Source: Alphaproteobacteria bacterium (GTDB taxonomy: Bacteria > Pseudomonadota > Alphaproteobacteria > Rhodobacterales > Rhodobacteraceae). From it: a stretch of DNA of 34,542 nt. This document shows, one piece after another, positions 15,459 to 24,487 of this stretch. The DNA is taken from assembly GCA_003331935.1 (NCBI GenBank), contig QOQE01000018.1, forward strand, positions 1-34,542, written 5' to 3'. Below the pieces are notes generated by a model, which saw nothing but the letters and a program-made list of their open reading frames with translations, did not search any database and was not told the origin of the DNA. The position numbers and the translations under genes were made by a program. Numbering within the stretch: position 1 is the first letter of the stretch; each line of letters begins with the position of its first letter.

Positions 15459-15704
15459 TTACTTCTTTTCCAAGCTTCTGAAATCTGCCTTAGGTCTATT
15501 ACCTTCAAAATCAATATGACAAACATTTTTATTATGACGTTGACACCATACTTGAATGCCAACTAGAGAAAAGCCTACATCAACTTTTACATAGTCTCGA
15601 AGAGTTATGTCTGGGTTCTGCAAAGCTCCATATTCTTTTAGACAGGTTTCACAGACCATAGGCTCTGTTATATTATTTAATAAATTCTCATAATTATCGT
15701 TCAC
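15459..15704 (-). CDS. Small conserved Cys/His-motif hypothetical protein
   Basis: This 81-residue protein has CETC near residue 18, then VGIQVWCQRHNKNVCHIDFE. The stretch resembles the xxQVWCxRHxxNVxHIDFEG pattern I recall from conserved hypothetical proteins of proteobacteria. Two Cys of the first pair plus the Cys and His of the second could bind zinc. It heads the three-gene operon ending with the FAD oxidoreductase; a minus-strand promoter should lie in the AT-rich gap 15705-15799. Function unknown. Confidence 0.65.
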   Translation of the reverse strand: MNDNYENLLNNITEPMVCETCLKEYGALQNPDITLRDYVKVDVGFSLVGIQVWCQRHNKNVCHIDFEGNRPKADFRSLEKK

Positions 15705-15799
15705 AATGACCCCTTATGGATTTAAATAAGCTCTTAGCAAAAATTTCAATCCAATACATAATCTAAAGGTTTAAAATTTTAAAAATAAATATGTAAAAA

Positions 15800-17389
15800 T
15801 TAGATTTTTTTCTTCGCTGCTTCCCTCAATGGAGCTTTAGTGATTTTACCGTTAACATTCCGTGGTAAAGGTTCCTGGGAAATCGTAATCTTATCTGGAA
15901 CCTTGTAATCGGCGACTTTTCCCAACAACTTCTGTCGGATGGTATTGGAGTCAATGGCATTTGATGAAGAAAAAATAAAAGCGTGCGACCTTTCACCTAG
16001 TATGGGGCAAGGGTATGGAACCAAAGCGGCCTCTTGCACTTCATCCATTAGCATCATTAAATTTTCTATTTCAGCACTAAAGATTTTATAGCCTCCCCGA
16101 TTTATCATATCTTTCTTTCTATCATGAATACGTATAAATCCATTTTCATCTTCACTAGCTATATCACCTGACTTCCAATACCCATTGTCAAAAGAGCTTT
16201 CACTTGCATGTTCGTTTCTCCAATATCCTGGCACGACCATCGGTCCTTTAATCCAGAGTTCACCACTCTCACCTTTTTTAACTTCTTTGTTATTATCGTC
16301 AACAATCCTAACCTCACCACATGGTACTACAAGACCAACACTATCACCTGGGTCATTGCTATCGATTGGAATAATAGTGGTCGGGGAAGTAGTTTCAGTT
16401 GCACCGTAGGCATTATGAAGACTTAGAAAAGGTAGCTTCGAAGATAATTCCTTCCTTATCGCATCAGGCATAGGGGCTCCTCCAAACGCACCGATTCTCC
16501 ACGATTGTAAATCCTCAGCAACTAATGTATTTCGATGGAGGAGTAATGCGTACATGGCTGGAACGAGTATCGAATACGTTAATCCATATTTTTTCGCAAG
16601 ACTTGCAAATTCTTGTACTTCAAAATGCTCCATTATGACGATTTTGCCTGCGCACCCTATTAAAGTCAGAATTTGAGCGACCAGTCCGGTAACATGACTA
16701 GCGGGTACAGCCAGAATAGTACATTCACCATCCTGAAGTTCTAGCTCCATTCGAAAATGAAGAAAAGAATGAACGAGTCCGAGGTGGGTTAGAATAGCTC
16801 CCTTTGGACGGCCAGTGGTACCAGAGGTATAAAGCAGTATCGCTGGCTCTTCCTCATGTATGTTGTTTGAAACAATCTTTTCCTTAGCCCCTCGTTGAAG
16901 TAAGTCATTAAATTTTAGACAATCAATTTTTGAATCATTAAACGTACTTATAAACAGTATTGGACTTTTATTTTCGTTAATGGGCTGTTCTTTTTCCGTT
17001 TCTTTATCAAATATAACTGCAGAAATTCCTGCATCATTGTAGAGAGACGTAAGCTCTTCTTTTTTATGTCTATGACCAACCGGCATGGCAATAAGACTAG
17101 TTTTGAATGCAGCGAAAAGTGCAACAACAAATTCAATACTATTTGCTAGATTGATAACGAGGATATTCTTTTCCTTCAGCCCAGATTTCAGTAATCCTCC
17201 AGCTAAGTTATCGGACAGCTCATCAAGTTGTTTATAAGTTATAATTTTTTCATTAAAGCAGAGAGCTATTCTATTTGGGTGCGTTTTGACGACATGTTTA
17301 AAAATTTCAAGGAAATCATTTGGTCTATCGGCAAAACACATAAGTTCTCGGCCATCATAATGTATCTCAATATTTTTTTTTAAATTCAT
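15800..17389 (-). CDS. Class I adenylate-forming enzyme (acyl-CoA synthetase type)
   Basis: This is a 529-residue ANL-superfamily enzyme activating a carboxylic acid with ATP, most likely to an acyl-CoA. Motifs are in order: TSGTTGRPKG (188-197, phosphate loop), NAYGATETT (about 326-334), SGDI (407-410, Asp409 binds ribose), the hinge RIHDRKKDMINRGGYKI, and PRNVNGKITK with the catalytic Lys515. The length and complete motifs suggest an active medium- or long-chain or aromatic acyl-CoA synthetase; the substrate cannot be read off. It is divergent from the class III aminotransferase gene, which may act in the same pathway. The start is an ATG with a weak ribosome binding site. Confidence 0.87.
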   Translation of the reverse strand: MNLKKNIEIHYDGRELMCFADRPNDFLEIFKHVVKTHPNRIALCFNEKIITYKQLDELSDNLAGGLLKSGLKEKNILVINLANSIEFVVALFAAFKTSLIAMPVGHRHKKEELTSLYNDAGISAVIFDKETEKEQPINENKSPILFISTFNDSKIDCLKFNDLLQRGAKEKIVSNNIHEEEPAILLYTSGTTGRPKGAILTHLGLVHSFLHFRMELELQDGECTILAVPASHVTGLVAQILTLIGCAGKIVIMEHFEVQEFASLAKKYGLTYSILVPAMYALLLHRNTLVAEDLQSWRIGAFGGAPMPDAIRKELSSKLPFLSLHNAYGATETTSPTTIIPIDSNDPGDSVGLVVPCGEVRIVDDNNKEVKKGESGELWIKGPMVVPGYWRNEHASESSFDNGYWKSGDIASEDENGFIRIHDRKKDMINRGGYKIFSAEIENLMMLMDEVQEAALVPYPCPILGERSHAFIFSSSNAIDSNTIRQKLLGKVADYKVPDKITISQEPLPRNVNGKITKAPLREAAKKKI

Positions 17390-17486
17390 TGTATCATTTT
17401 CCGTTATAAGCGCCTTCCAAAGACAGATTTCTTTTATTAAACTAATTTTTAGATTATTTTAAAGTTTTATCTGAAAAGGTACGTAA

Positions 17487-18725
17487 TTGAACAAGCAGCA
17501 TAATACTAAATTAGAGAATGATCTCTTGCTACGAAAAAGGGCTGAGGCTTTTATTCCAGGAGGCATGTGGGGTCATATGAGTGTAAAAAAACTTCCCTTT
17601 GGTTACCCACAATTTTTTTCTAAAGCAAAGGACTCAAGAATTTGGGATTTAGATGGGAACTGTTACATTGACTTTATGTGTGGTTATGGACCGAATATAC
17701 TTGGATATAACAATGCAGATGTTGATCAGGCCGTTAATGAGCAACGTAAAAAATTAGACTTAGGGAATGGTCCGTCGGCATTAGTTGTTGATCTAGCAGA
17801 AAAAATAACAACCTTGGTCGATAGTGCCGATTGGGCTTTGTTTGCAAAAAACGGTACGGATGCTACGACAACGTGTCTAACCATATCGAGGGCAGCTACG
17901 GGTAAAAAAAAGATATTAGTAGCGAAAGGGTCTTATCACGGGTCAGCCCCATGGTGTACTCCTGTGGCAACAGGAGTAGTTGAAGAGGACATTTCAAACT
18001 TAATTTTCTTTGAATACAATGATAGCGCTTCCCTTGAAGATGCTGAAAAGAAGGCAGGCGCTGATCTCGCAGGAATAATCCTAACCGCATTCCGTCACGA
18101 TGTTCGGAAAGATCAAGAATTGCCAAAAAAGATTTTCTTACAGAAAGCACGGGAGATTTGTGACAAGAAGAACGCTGTTCTTATATTAGATGATGTTAGA
18201 GCAGGTTTTAGGCTGAACCGAAGTGGGAGCTGGTTTGATTATGGCGTTAAACCAGACCTAACCGCTTTCTCAAAAGCAATTGGAAATGGATACCCTCTAT
18301 CTGCAGTAGTCGGCGTCGATAAATTGAAACAGGCAGCAAGTGAAATTTATGTTACTGGATCCTTTTGGTGTAATGCCACTTCGATGGCCGCTAGCCTAAA
18401 GACTTTGTCAATAATCGAAGAAATAGATGTAGTAGCCCATATTTCCTATTTAGGTAATAAACTTAGGACTGGCATAGACCAAATCGCTAATAATTTTGGG
18501 GTTGAGATATCTCAATCAGGTCCTTCCCAGATGCCTTTGATATTGTTCGAGCAAGACAGTGATTTTTCGAAAGGGTCAAAATTTGTCCAATATCTATTGA
18601 ATAAGGGAGTTTATTTTCATCCTTGGCATAATATGTTTCTCTCTCTGGCCCATACTGCTGAAGATGTGGATATGACACTCGATGCGGTAGAATACGGAAT
18701 GAAGAAAATATCTCAAGAGTTTTAG
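17487..18725 (+). CDS. Class III PLP aminotransferase (glutamate-1-semialdehyde aminomutase-like)
   Basis: This 412-residue fold-type I PLP enzyme has the PLP lysine at Lys263 in DLTAFSKAIGNGYPLSAVVG. The Asp that binds the pyridine nitrogen is in VLILDDVRAGFRL, and the phosphate-binding SFWCNATS lies downstream. The N-terminus RAEAFIPGGMWGH resembles the aminomutase-like subgroup near HemL, but these enzymes often have other substrates (omega- or beta-amino acids). A TTG start at 17487, preceded by GAAAAGG, is used because no ATG fits. The downstream permease gene follows after 34 nt, suggesting one transcript for uptake and transamination of an amino compound. Confidence 0.83.
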   Translation: MNKQHNTKLENDLLLRKRAEAFIPGGMWGHMSVKKLPFGYPQFFSKAKDSRIWDLDGNCYIDFMCGYGPNILGYNNADVDQAVNEQRKKLDLGNGPSALVVDLAEKITTLVDSADWALFAKNGTDATTTCLTISRAATGKKKILVAKGSYHGSAPWCTPVATGVVEEDISNLIFFEYNDSASLEDAEKKAGADLAGIILTAFRHDVRKDQELPKKIFLQKAREICDKKNAVLILDDVRAGFRLNRSGSWFDYGVKPDLTAFSKAIGNGYPLSAVVGVDKLKQAASEIYVTGSFWCNATSMAASLKTLSIIEEIDVVAHISYLGNKLRTGIDQIANNFGVEISQSGPSQMPLILFEQDSDFSKGSKFVQYLLNKGVYFHPWHNMFLSLAHTAEDVDMTLDAVEYGMKKISQEF

Positions 18726-18759
18726 TAGTATTACTTCGATCTCTTCACACACTAAACGC

Positions 18760-19953
18760 GTGCATATAATTATATGGGGGTTGATATTTCTGTTTTTATT
18801 CTCCATGCCAATGTTGATTTCTAGAGATTGGCATTTGATGATTATAAGCCAAGTTGGCATAACGATCATTTTTGCTATAAGTTTTAACCAGCTTCTTGGC
18901 CAAACGGGTCTATTGAATTTAGGGCATTCAATCTTTATGGGAGCAGGAAGCTATTTTTCAGGTTTGATTTTGTTACAGATTAACAATGGTGCTTTATATA
19001 TTCCTTTACCAATTTTACCTCTATTTGGTGGGGTTGCAGGGTTCATCCTGGCTGGAATAGTTGGGTATTTTTCTGTACAACGAGCTGGAATGATTTTCGC
19101 TATGTTGACGCTAGCCTTACTGGAGTTTGTTAATTCTTTTAGTATCTCATTCCCGAGCATATTAGGAGGAATGACAATAGATAGGACCCTTAATACCGAT
19201 TTTTTTAATTTTAATTATAAAAGCAATAGATCAGTGTGTCATATTGTTATACCGTGGTTATTCATAGCTTTATATGTTTCTTATTATTTTTTACAAACTC
19301 CGCTTGGCAAAATGTGTAATGCTGTAAGAGAAAATCCCTCAAGGACCGAATATATTGGCTACTCCATCTATATGGTAAGGTATCTTTCTTTCTGTTTTTC
19401 GGGTTTCATAGCAGGAATTGCGGGAACTTTGTTTGTAATCAATTATGAATTAGTTTCCCCCGAAGTATTCAGTCTCCGTGAGTCTTTTAACATTCTAGCT
19501 GCAACCTTTATCGGGGGCACTGGATATTTTTTAGGGCCAATTATAGGAGCCTCTATATTTTCGTTATCTAGTATAGTATTAAGCAATAGCACAGAAATAT
19601 GGTCATTATATCAAGGAATAATTCTAATGATCTTCGTTCTTTATTTTCCTAGGGGGCTGACTGGTTTTTTTATTGATCAAAGAGGTTTGAATAAATCTAA
19701 AAGTAAGCTTGATCTGCTTTACCATTATCTAAAAACGATAGTTCCTGCTCTCATTACAATATTTTCATTCGCCTGGCTTATTGAATGTTTAAATACTATT
19801 TTGCATCACCAAGAGAAAGCCGATTTTGTATTTCTTTGGGTTTTATTTTCGACTTCGAGTCCGTTTAATTGGTTCGTAGCTATTTTATTAGTAGGTCTTG
19901 GTATCTATTTTCTATTATCTAATATAAGTATAAAAAAAGACCATTTGGTATAG
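18760..19953 (+). CDS. LivM-type branched-chain amino acid ABC permease, orphan
   Basis: This 397-residue permease has about ten hydrophobic segments. The LivM signature is clear: FNQLLGQTGLLNLGHSIFMG and AGSYFSGL near the N-terminus, the cytoplasmic AVRENPSRTEYIGYSIYMVR coupling loop, then FIGGTGYFLGPIIGA. Roughly 80 residues follow after the usual end (FPRGLTGFF) with two more hydrophobic segments, an unusual extension. The partner genes (LivH, ATPases LivG/F, binding protein) are absent from the window, so it must use subunits encoded elsewhere or be a remnant. The GTG at 18760 has a poor ribosome binding site; the start is uncertain. Confidence 0.78.
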   Translation: MHIIIWGLIFLFLFSMPMLISRDWHLMIISQVGITIIFAISFNQLLGQTGLLNLGHSIFMGAGSYFSGLILLQINNGALYIPLPILPLFGGVAGFILAGIVGYFSVQRAGMIFAMLTLALLEFVNSFSISFPSILGGMTIDRTLNTDFFNFNYKSNRSVCHIVIPWLFIALYVSYYFLQTPLGKMCNAVRENPSRTEYIGYSIYMVRYLSFCFSGFIAGIAGTLFVINYELVSPEVFSLRESFNILAATFIGGTGYFLGPIIGASIFSLSSIVLSNSTEIWSLYQGIILMIFVLYFPRGLTGFFIDQRGLNKSKSKLDLLYHYLKTIVPALITIFSFAWLIECLNTILHHQEKADFVFLWVLFSTSSPFNWFVAILLVGLGIYFLLSNISIKKDHLV

Positions 19954-19969
19954 GCTGCCTAGGGTCTTC

Positions 19970-20959
19970 TCAAAACGGCTTACTTTTTATCCAATCGACA
20001 GTTTCACGCATTATTGTTGGAAAATCTCTAATCTTTACCCCCAGACTATCCCTTCGTTTAAAATCAAATTGGGTTGGTGCTATATGATTTTCTGAAACCG
20101 GTTGAGGCATTTGCATATTGGGGATTAACTTCTGGCACTCTCTATAAATATCATTCCAATGAAAACTATCCAAGACGCCAAAGTATCGACCAGAAGCTGT
20201 GGGATTTTCGTATGCAGCTAAAAATAGGCGTGCTAAGTCATGAAGGTGTATTAGAGAAGCCGAGTCATTTGGTATTTTTTTATGTCTCGGAGGTCCTCCT
20301 TCCAGAACACTTTTTATCCATAAAAAGGGGTTGTGCTTAAAATGCTCTGGTAATATGGCGGATCCATACAAACCAGTTGGTAGAAAAACTGATATTCGTA
20401 AGTTGTTTTCAGCACAAAACTTAAATGCGGCTTTTTCCATATATGTTTTAGCAGCCGATGTATACTTTTTTGACCTGCATTGCTCTTGTTCATCTGACCA
20501 ATGATCAAGCTCATTTTTAATTAAAACTGGAGGTATAGGGTTCGTGCTAGAAGTAGAGGAACAAATTAAAACATTCTGAACGTTATTTTTTTTTGCCATC
20601 TTCAGAATATTAAGGCAGCCATCAACAGTGGGTTTAATGATCTCATTATACCCTCTGTCGTCATTAAGCTCCTTAGAGGGTGTTCCATCAAAACCCTTAT
20701 ATGTGGGTATAAGGCAACAAATAAAAACTGCATCAGCTCTTTTGAGAGGACTTTCTAATGAAGAAATATCTGCCATATCAGCTGGAAAAAAATTGGCATT
20801 CTCTCCAGAGGGGAGGTTTTTTAATCTAGCAATTCTATCTTGATTATCTACATTTCTAAGCGTGCCATTTACTTGATAGCCTCTATCTAGTGCTTCTCTT
20901 AAAATGCTTGAGCCAACCAAACCGCTTGACCCAAATATAGTTAATAATTTTTTTTCCAT
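19970..20959 (-). CDS. NAD(P)-dependent SDR/epimerase-like protein
   Basis: This roughly 329-residue extended short-chain dehydrogenase-like protein has the N-terminal LLTIFGSSGLVGSSILREAL nucleotide motif and ICSSTSST at the catalytic Ser strand. The active-site helix reads KKYTSAAKTYMEKAAFKF, resembling the dihydroflavonol-reductase group. However, Tyr and Lys are separated by four residues (YTSAAK) instead of the usual three, so the catalytic Tyr may be displaced or the activity lost. SVFLPTGLYG follows, as in the family. The ATG at 20959 has GGGTGA just upstream. The substrate is unknown. It is convergent with the LivM-type gene. Confidence 0.78.
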   Translation of the reverse strand: MEKKLLTIFGSSGLVGSSILREALDRGYQVNGTLRNVDNQDRIARLKNLPSGENANFFPADMADISSLESPLKRADAVFICCLIPTYKGFDGTPSKELNDDRGYNEIIKPTVDGCLNILKMAKKNNVQNVLICSSTSSTNPIPPVLIKNELDHWSDEQEQCRSKKYTSAAKTYMEKAAFKFCAENNLRISVFLPTGLYGSAILPEHFKHNPFLWIKSVLEGGPPRHKKIPNDSASLIHLHDLARLFLAAYENPTASGRYFGVLDSFHWNDIYRECQKLIPNMQMPQPVSENHIAPTQFDFKRRDSLGVKIRDFPTIMRETVDWIKSKPF

Positions 20960-21023
20960 CAATTCACCCGATTTAATTTTATTTTGTCGTTCTTAAGTTT
21001 TTATAGTAAGTCCAAAAACCAAT

Positions 21024-22559
21024 TTAGTCCTTTAGAAAAATCTTAGTAACGCCAATACCAGTTGCTTCGTAAGCATCATATATTTCATCAGCCCCTGAAA
21101 TTCGAAGCGTCTCCGGATTTCCTTGGGACCGGGTAGGTACAATTATTTTTCCTTTGAAACCGTAGCGTCTCGCTTGTTGGGTAGACCAGTTTTGAGCATG
21201 AAACTCTGGAAGAGCTAAAATAATAGCTTTTAATTTTCCAAATCGTAGCTTTGACCAAAATCCTGGGTCCTCTGCGTCAGCAAAAGTAACCCTTTTTCCA
21301 AATTTTAATTGCTCCTTAACAAGATCAGTATCAGCGTCAAATCCTACTACTTTTATACTATTAGCTGATAAATTATCGAAAATCGCACTACCCACTCTCC
21401 CCATACCTAATACCATTACATCAGCTCCACCACATGTATGAGGTTGTTCATCTGGGTGATGCTGAGGTCTTTCAAATCTTACCAAATACTTTTCGAGTGC
21501 CACAAAAATTTCATGTACAAAACTATTCAAGATCGCACCTAATGCAAAGCTTAGGCAAATAGTACAAGTTAAAATAGAAAAAGTTTCTGAGTTTAATAGT
21601 CCATTTTTTTCCCAAGATGATATTAGTATCAATGAGAACTCTGAATACGTTGCTAATGAAACGACTATTAAGAAAGCAGTGTAAGCTCTTAGCTTAAAAA
21701 CTATAAGTAGACCAAATAAAATTATCGACTTTATGAAAACAAAGCTCGTAATTACAATTGCACTGTAGATAATCTGCAAATTTAGATCTAAGCTCATTCC
21801 CAATGAAAAGAAAAAAGCTACCAATAGGATTTCCCTTATTGTCCATATTCTCTCTCCAAGTTGTTTTGCAGATTTATAGTTTGCCATTAACATTCCTAGA
21901 GTGAGGGCGCCAATTTCTCCTGATAGGCCAGCATATTTAAAGAGCGCAGAACCTAATAACAAAGCTAGTAAAATGGTAGCAATCAATTCTAATTCTTCAG
22001 TGGCGTTAAATTTTTCTAATAGTACTTTTAATACTGGAATTAATAATGGTAATGCGAGAAGGTAAAGAGTTGAAGGTGTCCAAGATGTGTCATTTGTTAG
22101 TAACAGAACTATAAGAGCTAAAATATCTTGAAAGATTAATATGGATATAGCCAGCCTGCCATGGAAGGTTGTTAATTCATTTCTATTTTCGAGAGCCTTT
22201 GAAGCTATGATTGTACTGGAGAAAGTAAAAGCTAAACAAATCAGCACTTTTATCTCTAAGCTCACGCCAAGATTAACAAGTATCATAAAAATAATAAAAA
22301 CGGCAGCGGAGTGCATCAAGAATACAAAAAAAAGTGACGGATTAAGCAATGATGAGGGCTTTATTTTTAAACCTATAGAAAATAATAGAAGATCAACACC
22401 AATCTCGGATGGTATCTCTAATAATGATTTTCCACTTCCATCATAAAGTGAGAATAAATAGCCCGATGCGATAAACCCTACAATCGTAGGAATAAATATC
22501 AACCGACAGAGATAGCCAGCAAAAAGAGCAGCTGCCATCCATAACAATACTGTTTCCAA
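21024..22559 (-). CDS. CPA2-family cation/proton antiporter with RCK (TrkA-N) domain
   Basis: This 511-residue protein combines a membrane antiporter of about 370 residues and 11-13 hydrophobic segments with a cytoplasmic nucleotide-binding RCK domain. The membrane part carries EIGVDLLLFSIGLKIKPSSL and FTFSSTIIASKALENRNELT, as in KefB/CPA2 exchangers. The RCK part begins DVMVLGMGRVGSAIF, a Rossmann GxGxxG, with FDADTDLVKEQ after the second strand. It should exchange K+ or Na+ for protons at the inner membrane, gated by nucleotide or ligand binding to the RCK domain. It is complete, stands alone and starts with an ATG. Confidence 0.87.
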   Translation of the reverse strand: METVLLWMAAALFAGYLCRLIFIPTIVGFIASGYLFSLYDGSGKSLLEIPSEIGVDLLLFSIGLKIKPSSLLNPSLFFVFLMHSAAVFIIFMILVNLGVSLEIKVLICLAFTFSSTIIASKALENRNELTTFHGRLAISILIFQDILALIVLLLTNDTSWTPSTLYLLALPLLIPVLKVLLEKFNATEELELIATILLALLLGSALFKYAGLSGEIGALTLGMLMANYKSAKQLGERIWTIREILLVAFFFSLGMSLDLNLQIIYSAIVITSFVFIKSIILFGLLIVFKLRAYTAFLIVVSLATYSEFSLILISSWEKNGLLNSETFSILTCTICLSFALGAILNSFVHEIFVALEKYLVRFERPQHHPDEQPHTCGGADVMVLGMGRVGSAIFDNLSANSIKVVGFDADTDLVKEQLKFGKRVTFADAEDPGFWSKLRFGKLKAIILALPEFHAQNWSTQQARRYGFKGKIIVPTRSQGNPETLRISGADEIYDAYEATGIGVTKIFLKD

Positions 22560-22652
22560 AGTAATATCCTAGGTTAATTCTCTTAAGATTAGTTTTAAAA
22601 TTTAGTCAGTCAAATTAGTTTAGCGACTATTGCTTTTAAAACTTTCTTTTTA

Positions 22653-23564
22653 TTATGATTTTTTATTATGACTGTTTTTCTGTTCTAGTATACCAGAAGC
22701 TAGGAATACACCGATCGCCACCAAAAAGATGCCAGCCATCTTAATTGCTGGTACAGACTCATTTAAAAACAGAATTCCTCCCATCATTGCAAGTATAGGT
22801 GTAAGTGCGCCAAAGGCACCCATCTCGGATGCACCTATAAGGCGAACTCCATAGTTGAAAAGAATAGTGGCTAGAATACCTATCACTAAACTTTGAATGA
22901 ATATGGTAATCCCTATATCGAATGCAGATACATCATGGAAGGTAACTTTTCCGGTTAGGAGTAGAATAGGGGTGATGAATAAAGTGCCCCAAAATAAACC
23001 TATTAAAAGACCATGAAGAGGAGTAAGTCCACTTTGACGAAAGATAACTGAATAGATAGCAAAAAGTCCTGAGCCAATTAAAAAAAGAATATGGCCTCTC
23101 CAAACCCCTTCATCAGAATTAAATATAATCTGCCATAAACCAACCATTAGTGCGCCAATCAATATAATAAGTAACCCAGTTCGCCGCACCTGGTCTAACT
23201 TTTCTCCTAATATAAAAAACGCTGCTAGTGCGGTCCAAAAAGGTAGCATGCCGGGAGCAAGAACTCCACCATCAGATGCAGGAGCAAAGGATAGTCCACT
23301 TGATACAATATATGGGAAAATAGCACTTGCGCCAATCATCAACATTCCAGCCTTGAGCCAAGATAGTCCTCTGGGGATCAAATCATATTTGATCATAAAA
23401 GGTGCCATAATTAAAGTACTCGGTACCAGTCTTAGAATTAAAACCTCCTCGACTGTGAACTTGGTGCTCACAGAAAATCTCGTAGCAACTATAAATACAG
23501 CCCAGATGGAAACTGTTATTAGAGCAACAAGGACCCCTAAATATGAGCGTTTTAATTTTAACAT
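22653..23564 (-). CDS. DMT-superfamily (EamA) transporter
   Basis: This 303-residue protein has ten hydrophobic segments in two EamA halves, each of five helices. The first half contains STLIMAPFMIKYDLIP and PASDGGVLAPGMLPFWTALA, ending with FILGEKLDQVRRTGLLII. The second ends with MMGGILFLNESVPAIKMAGI. The acidic E at the end of helix 4 (GEKL, NESV) is typical. Such proteins export metabolites, drugs or amino acids; the substrate is unknown. It is one of three EamA transporters in this window, each in a different local context. It is transcribed away from the GFA gene. Confidence 0.85.
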   Translation of the reverse strand: MLKLKRSYLGVLVALITVSIWAVFIVATRFSVSTKFTVEEVLILRLVPSTLIMAPFMIKYDLIPRGLSWLKAGMLMIGASAIFPYIVSSGLSFAPASDGGVLAPGMLPFWTALAAFFILGEKLDQVRRTGLLIILIGALMVGLWQIIFNSDEGVWRGHILFLIGSGLFAIYSVIFRQSGLTPLHGLLIGLFWGTLFITPILLLTGKVTFHDVSAFDIGITIFIQSLVIGILATILFNYGVRLIGASEMGAFGALTPILAMMGGILFLNESVPAIKMAGIFLVAIGVFLASGILEQKNSHNKKS

Positions 23565-23679
23565 GAACTATTTCTATATATATTCAACGATCTTGCTAGA
23601 ATTATTTTTAAAAAATGTTGTACTCGTGTGCTCTATGACTCCATACTATGGGTAGTATGAAATTAAATTGGGCGAAAAA

Positions 23680-24090
23680 ATGAATGTGGATGGAAAGTGT
23701 CTATGCGGGCAAATTGAGTTTAAAGCAGATATTGATCCCACGACTACAACGATCTGCCACTGCACAGATTGCCAGATAAATTCAGGTACTGCGTTCGGTT
23801 ATGTCGTTGGAGCTGTTAATGATAGCTTCAAGCTACTTAGGGGAAAATTAAGTTTCTACGTTAAAGTAGCTGATAGTGGAGCAAAACGTGAGTTATCCTT
23901 TTGTGGTGTTTGTGGGACCAGAATTTACGCTCGACCGATAGATGGAAAATCTGGTTTTTTGGGATTGCGGGTTGGGGCAATTAGACAAAGAAGGATACTA
24001 CAACCCAAGCGGCAAGCATGGAAAAAATCTTGTTTAGATTGGGTGAAGTCAATTGAAACAGAGCGCACCTTTGAGACTCAGCCTAGATAA
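23680..24090 (+). CDS. GFA-family zinc protein (glutathione-dependent formaldehyde-activating type)
   Basis: From the ATG at 23680 (a TTG at 23668 adds four residues) this is a 136-residue protein with the zinc ligands of the GFA family: GKCLCGQIEF, then ICHCTDCQINSGTAFG, then FCGVCGTRIYA. These give two Cys-x-Cys pairs, a Cys-x2-Cys pair and further Cys that bind structural and catalytic zinc. The family is named from an enzyme speeding formation of S-hydroxymethylglutathione from formaldehyde; most members have no proven role. It is the first of three same-strand genes ending with an EamA exporter at 25339. The length is normal. Confidence 0.85.
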   Translation: MNVDGKCLCGQIEFKADIDPTTTTICHCTDCQINSGTAFGYVVGAVNDSFKLLRGKLSFYVKVADSGAKRELSFCGVCGTRIYARPIDGKSGFLGLRVGAIRQRRILQPKRQAWKKSCLDWVKSIETERTFETQPR

Positions 24091-24128
24091 AATTCGTGAA
24101 ATAAAATTAAGTATACTGGAAAAAAATT

Positions 24129-24419
24129 ATGAAAAAAGGATATATTCTTGGACAGATAACGATTACAGATCCGGAAAAATATCAAAAATACGCTTCAGAG
24201 ACAGAAAAAATCATCAACAAGTTTGGAGGTAGGTATTTAGTAAGAGGTGGCACTCAATCTGTTGCTGAGGGGACACCACCGGGAAATCGTGATGTTGTAG
24301 TTGAATTCGATAGTCTGGAAAAAGCAAAAGAGTTTTACCACTCTACAGAGTACGCAGAAATAATCGATTTTCGCAAACAGAACTCAACAGGTTATATCCT
24401 TTTAGTCGAAGGATATTAA
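24129..24419 (+). CDS. DUF1330 family protein
   Basis: This 96-residue protein has a ferredoxin-like, dimeric alpha-beta barrel fold: GYILGQITITDPEKYQKY, then FGGRYLVRGGTQSVAEG, then VVVEFDSLEKAKEFYHS and IDFRKQNSTGYILLVEG. This set and its order are the DUF1330 signature. No reaction is established for most members. It has a small putative binding cleft with the conserved GGR(Y/F)LVRGG. It lies 38 nt after the GFA gene on the same strand. Length and start are as usual for the family. Confidence 0.88.
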   Translation: MKKGYILGQITITDPEKYQKYASETEKIINKFGGRYLVRGGTQSVAEGTPPGNRDVVVEFDSLEKAKEFYHSTEYAEIIDFRKQNSTGYILLVEGY

Positions 24420-24487
24420 ATCAAAACGTATTTAAAAATTCTTATAAATAGTCTATTTATCGAACTGGTTTCAGTTTCCAGCTTAAC

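Noticed and set aside
15184-15704. Toxin-antitoxin pair of two small genes
   Set aside because: Both have Cys patterns suggesting zinc binding, both are coupled to an oxidoreductase, and neither resembles a toxin or a DNA-binding antitoxin.
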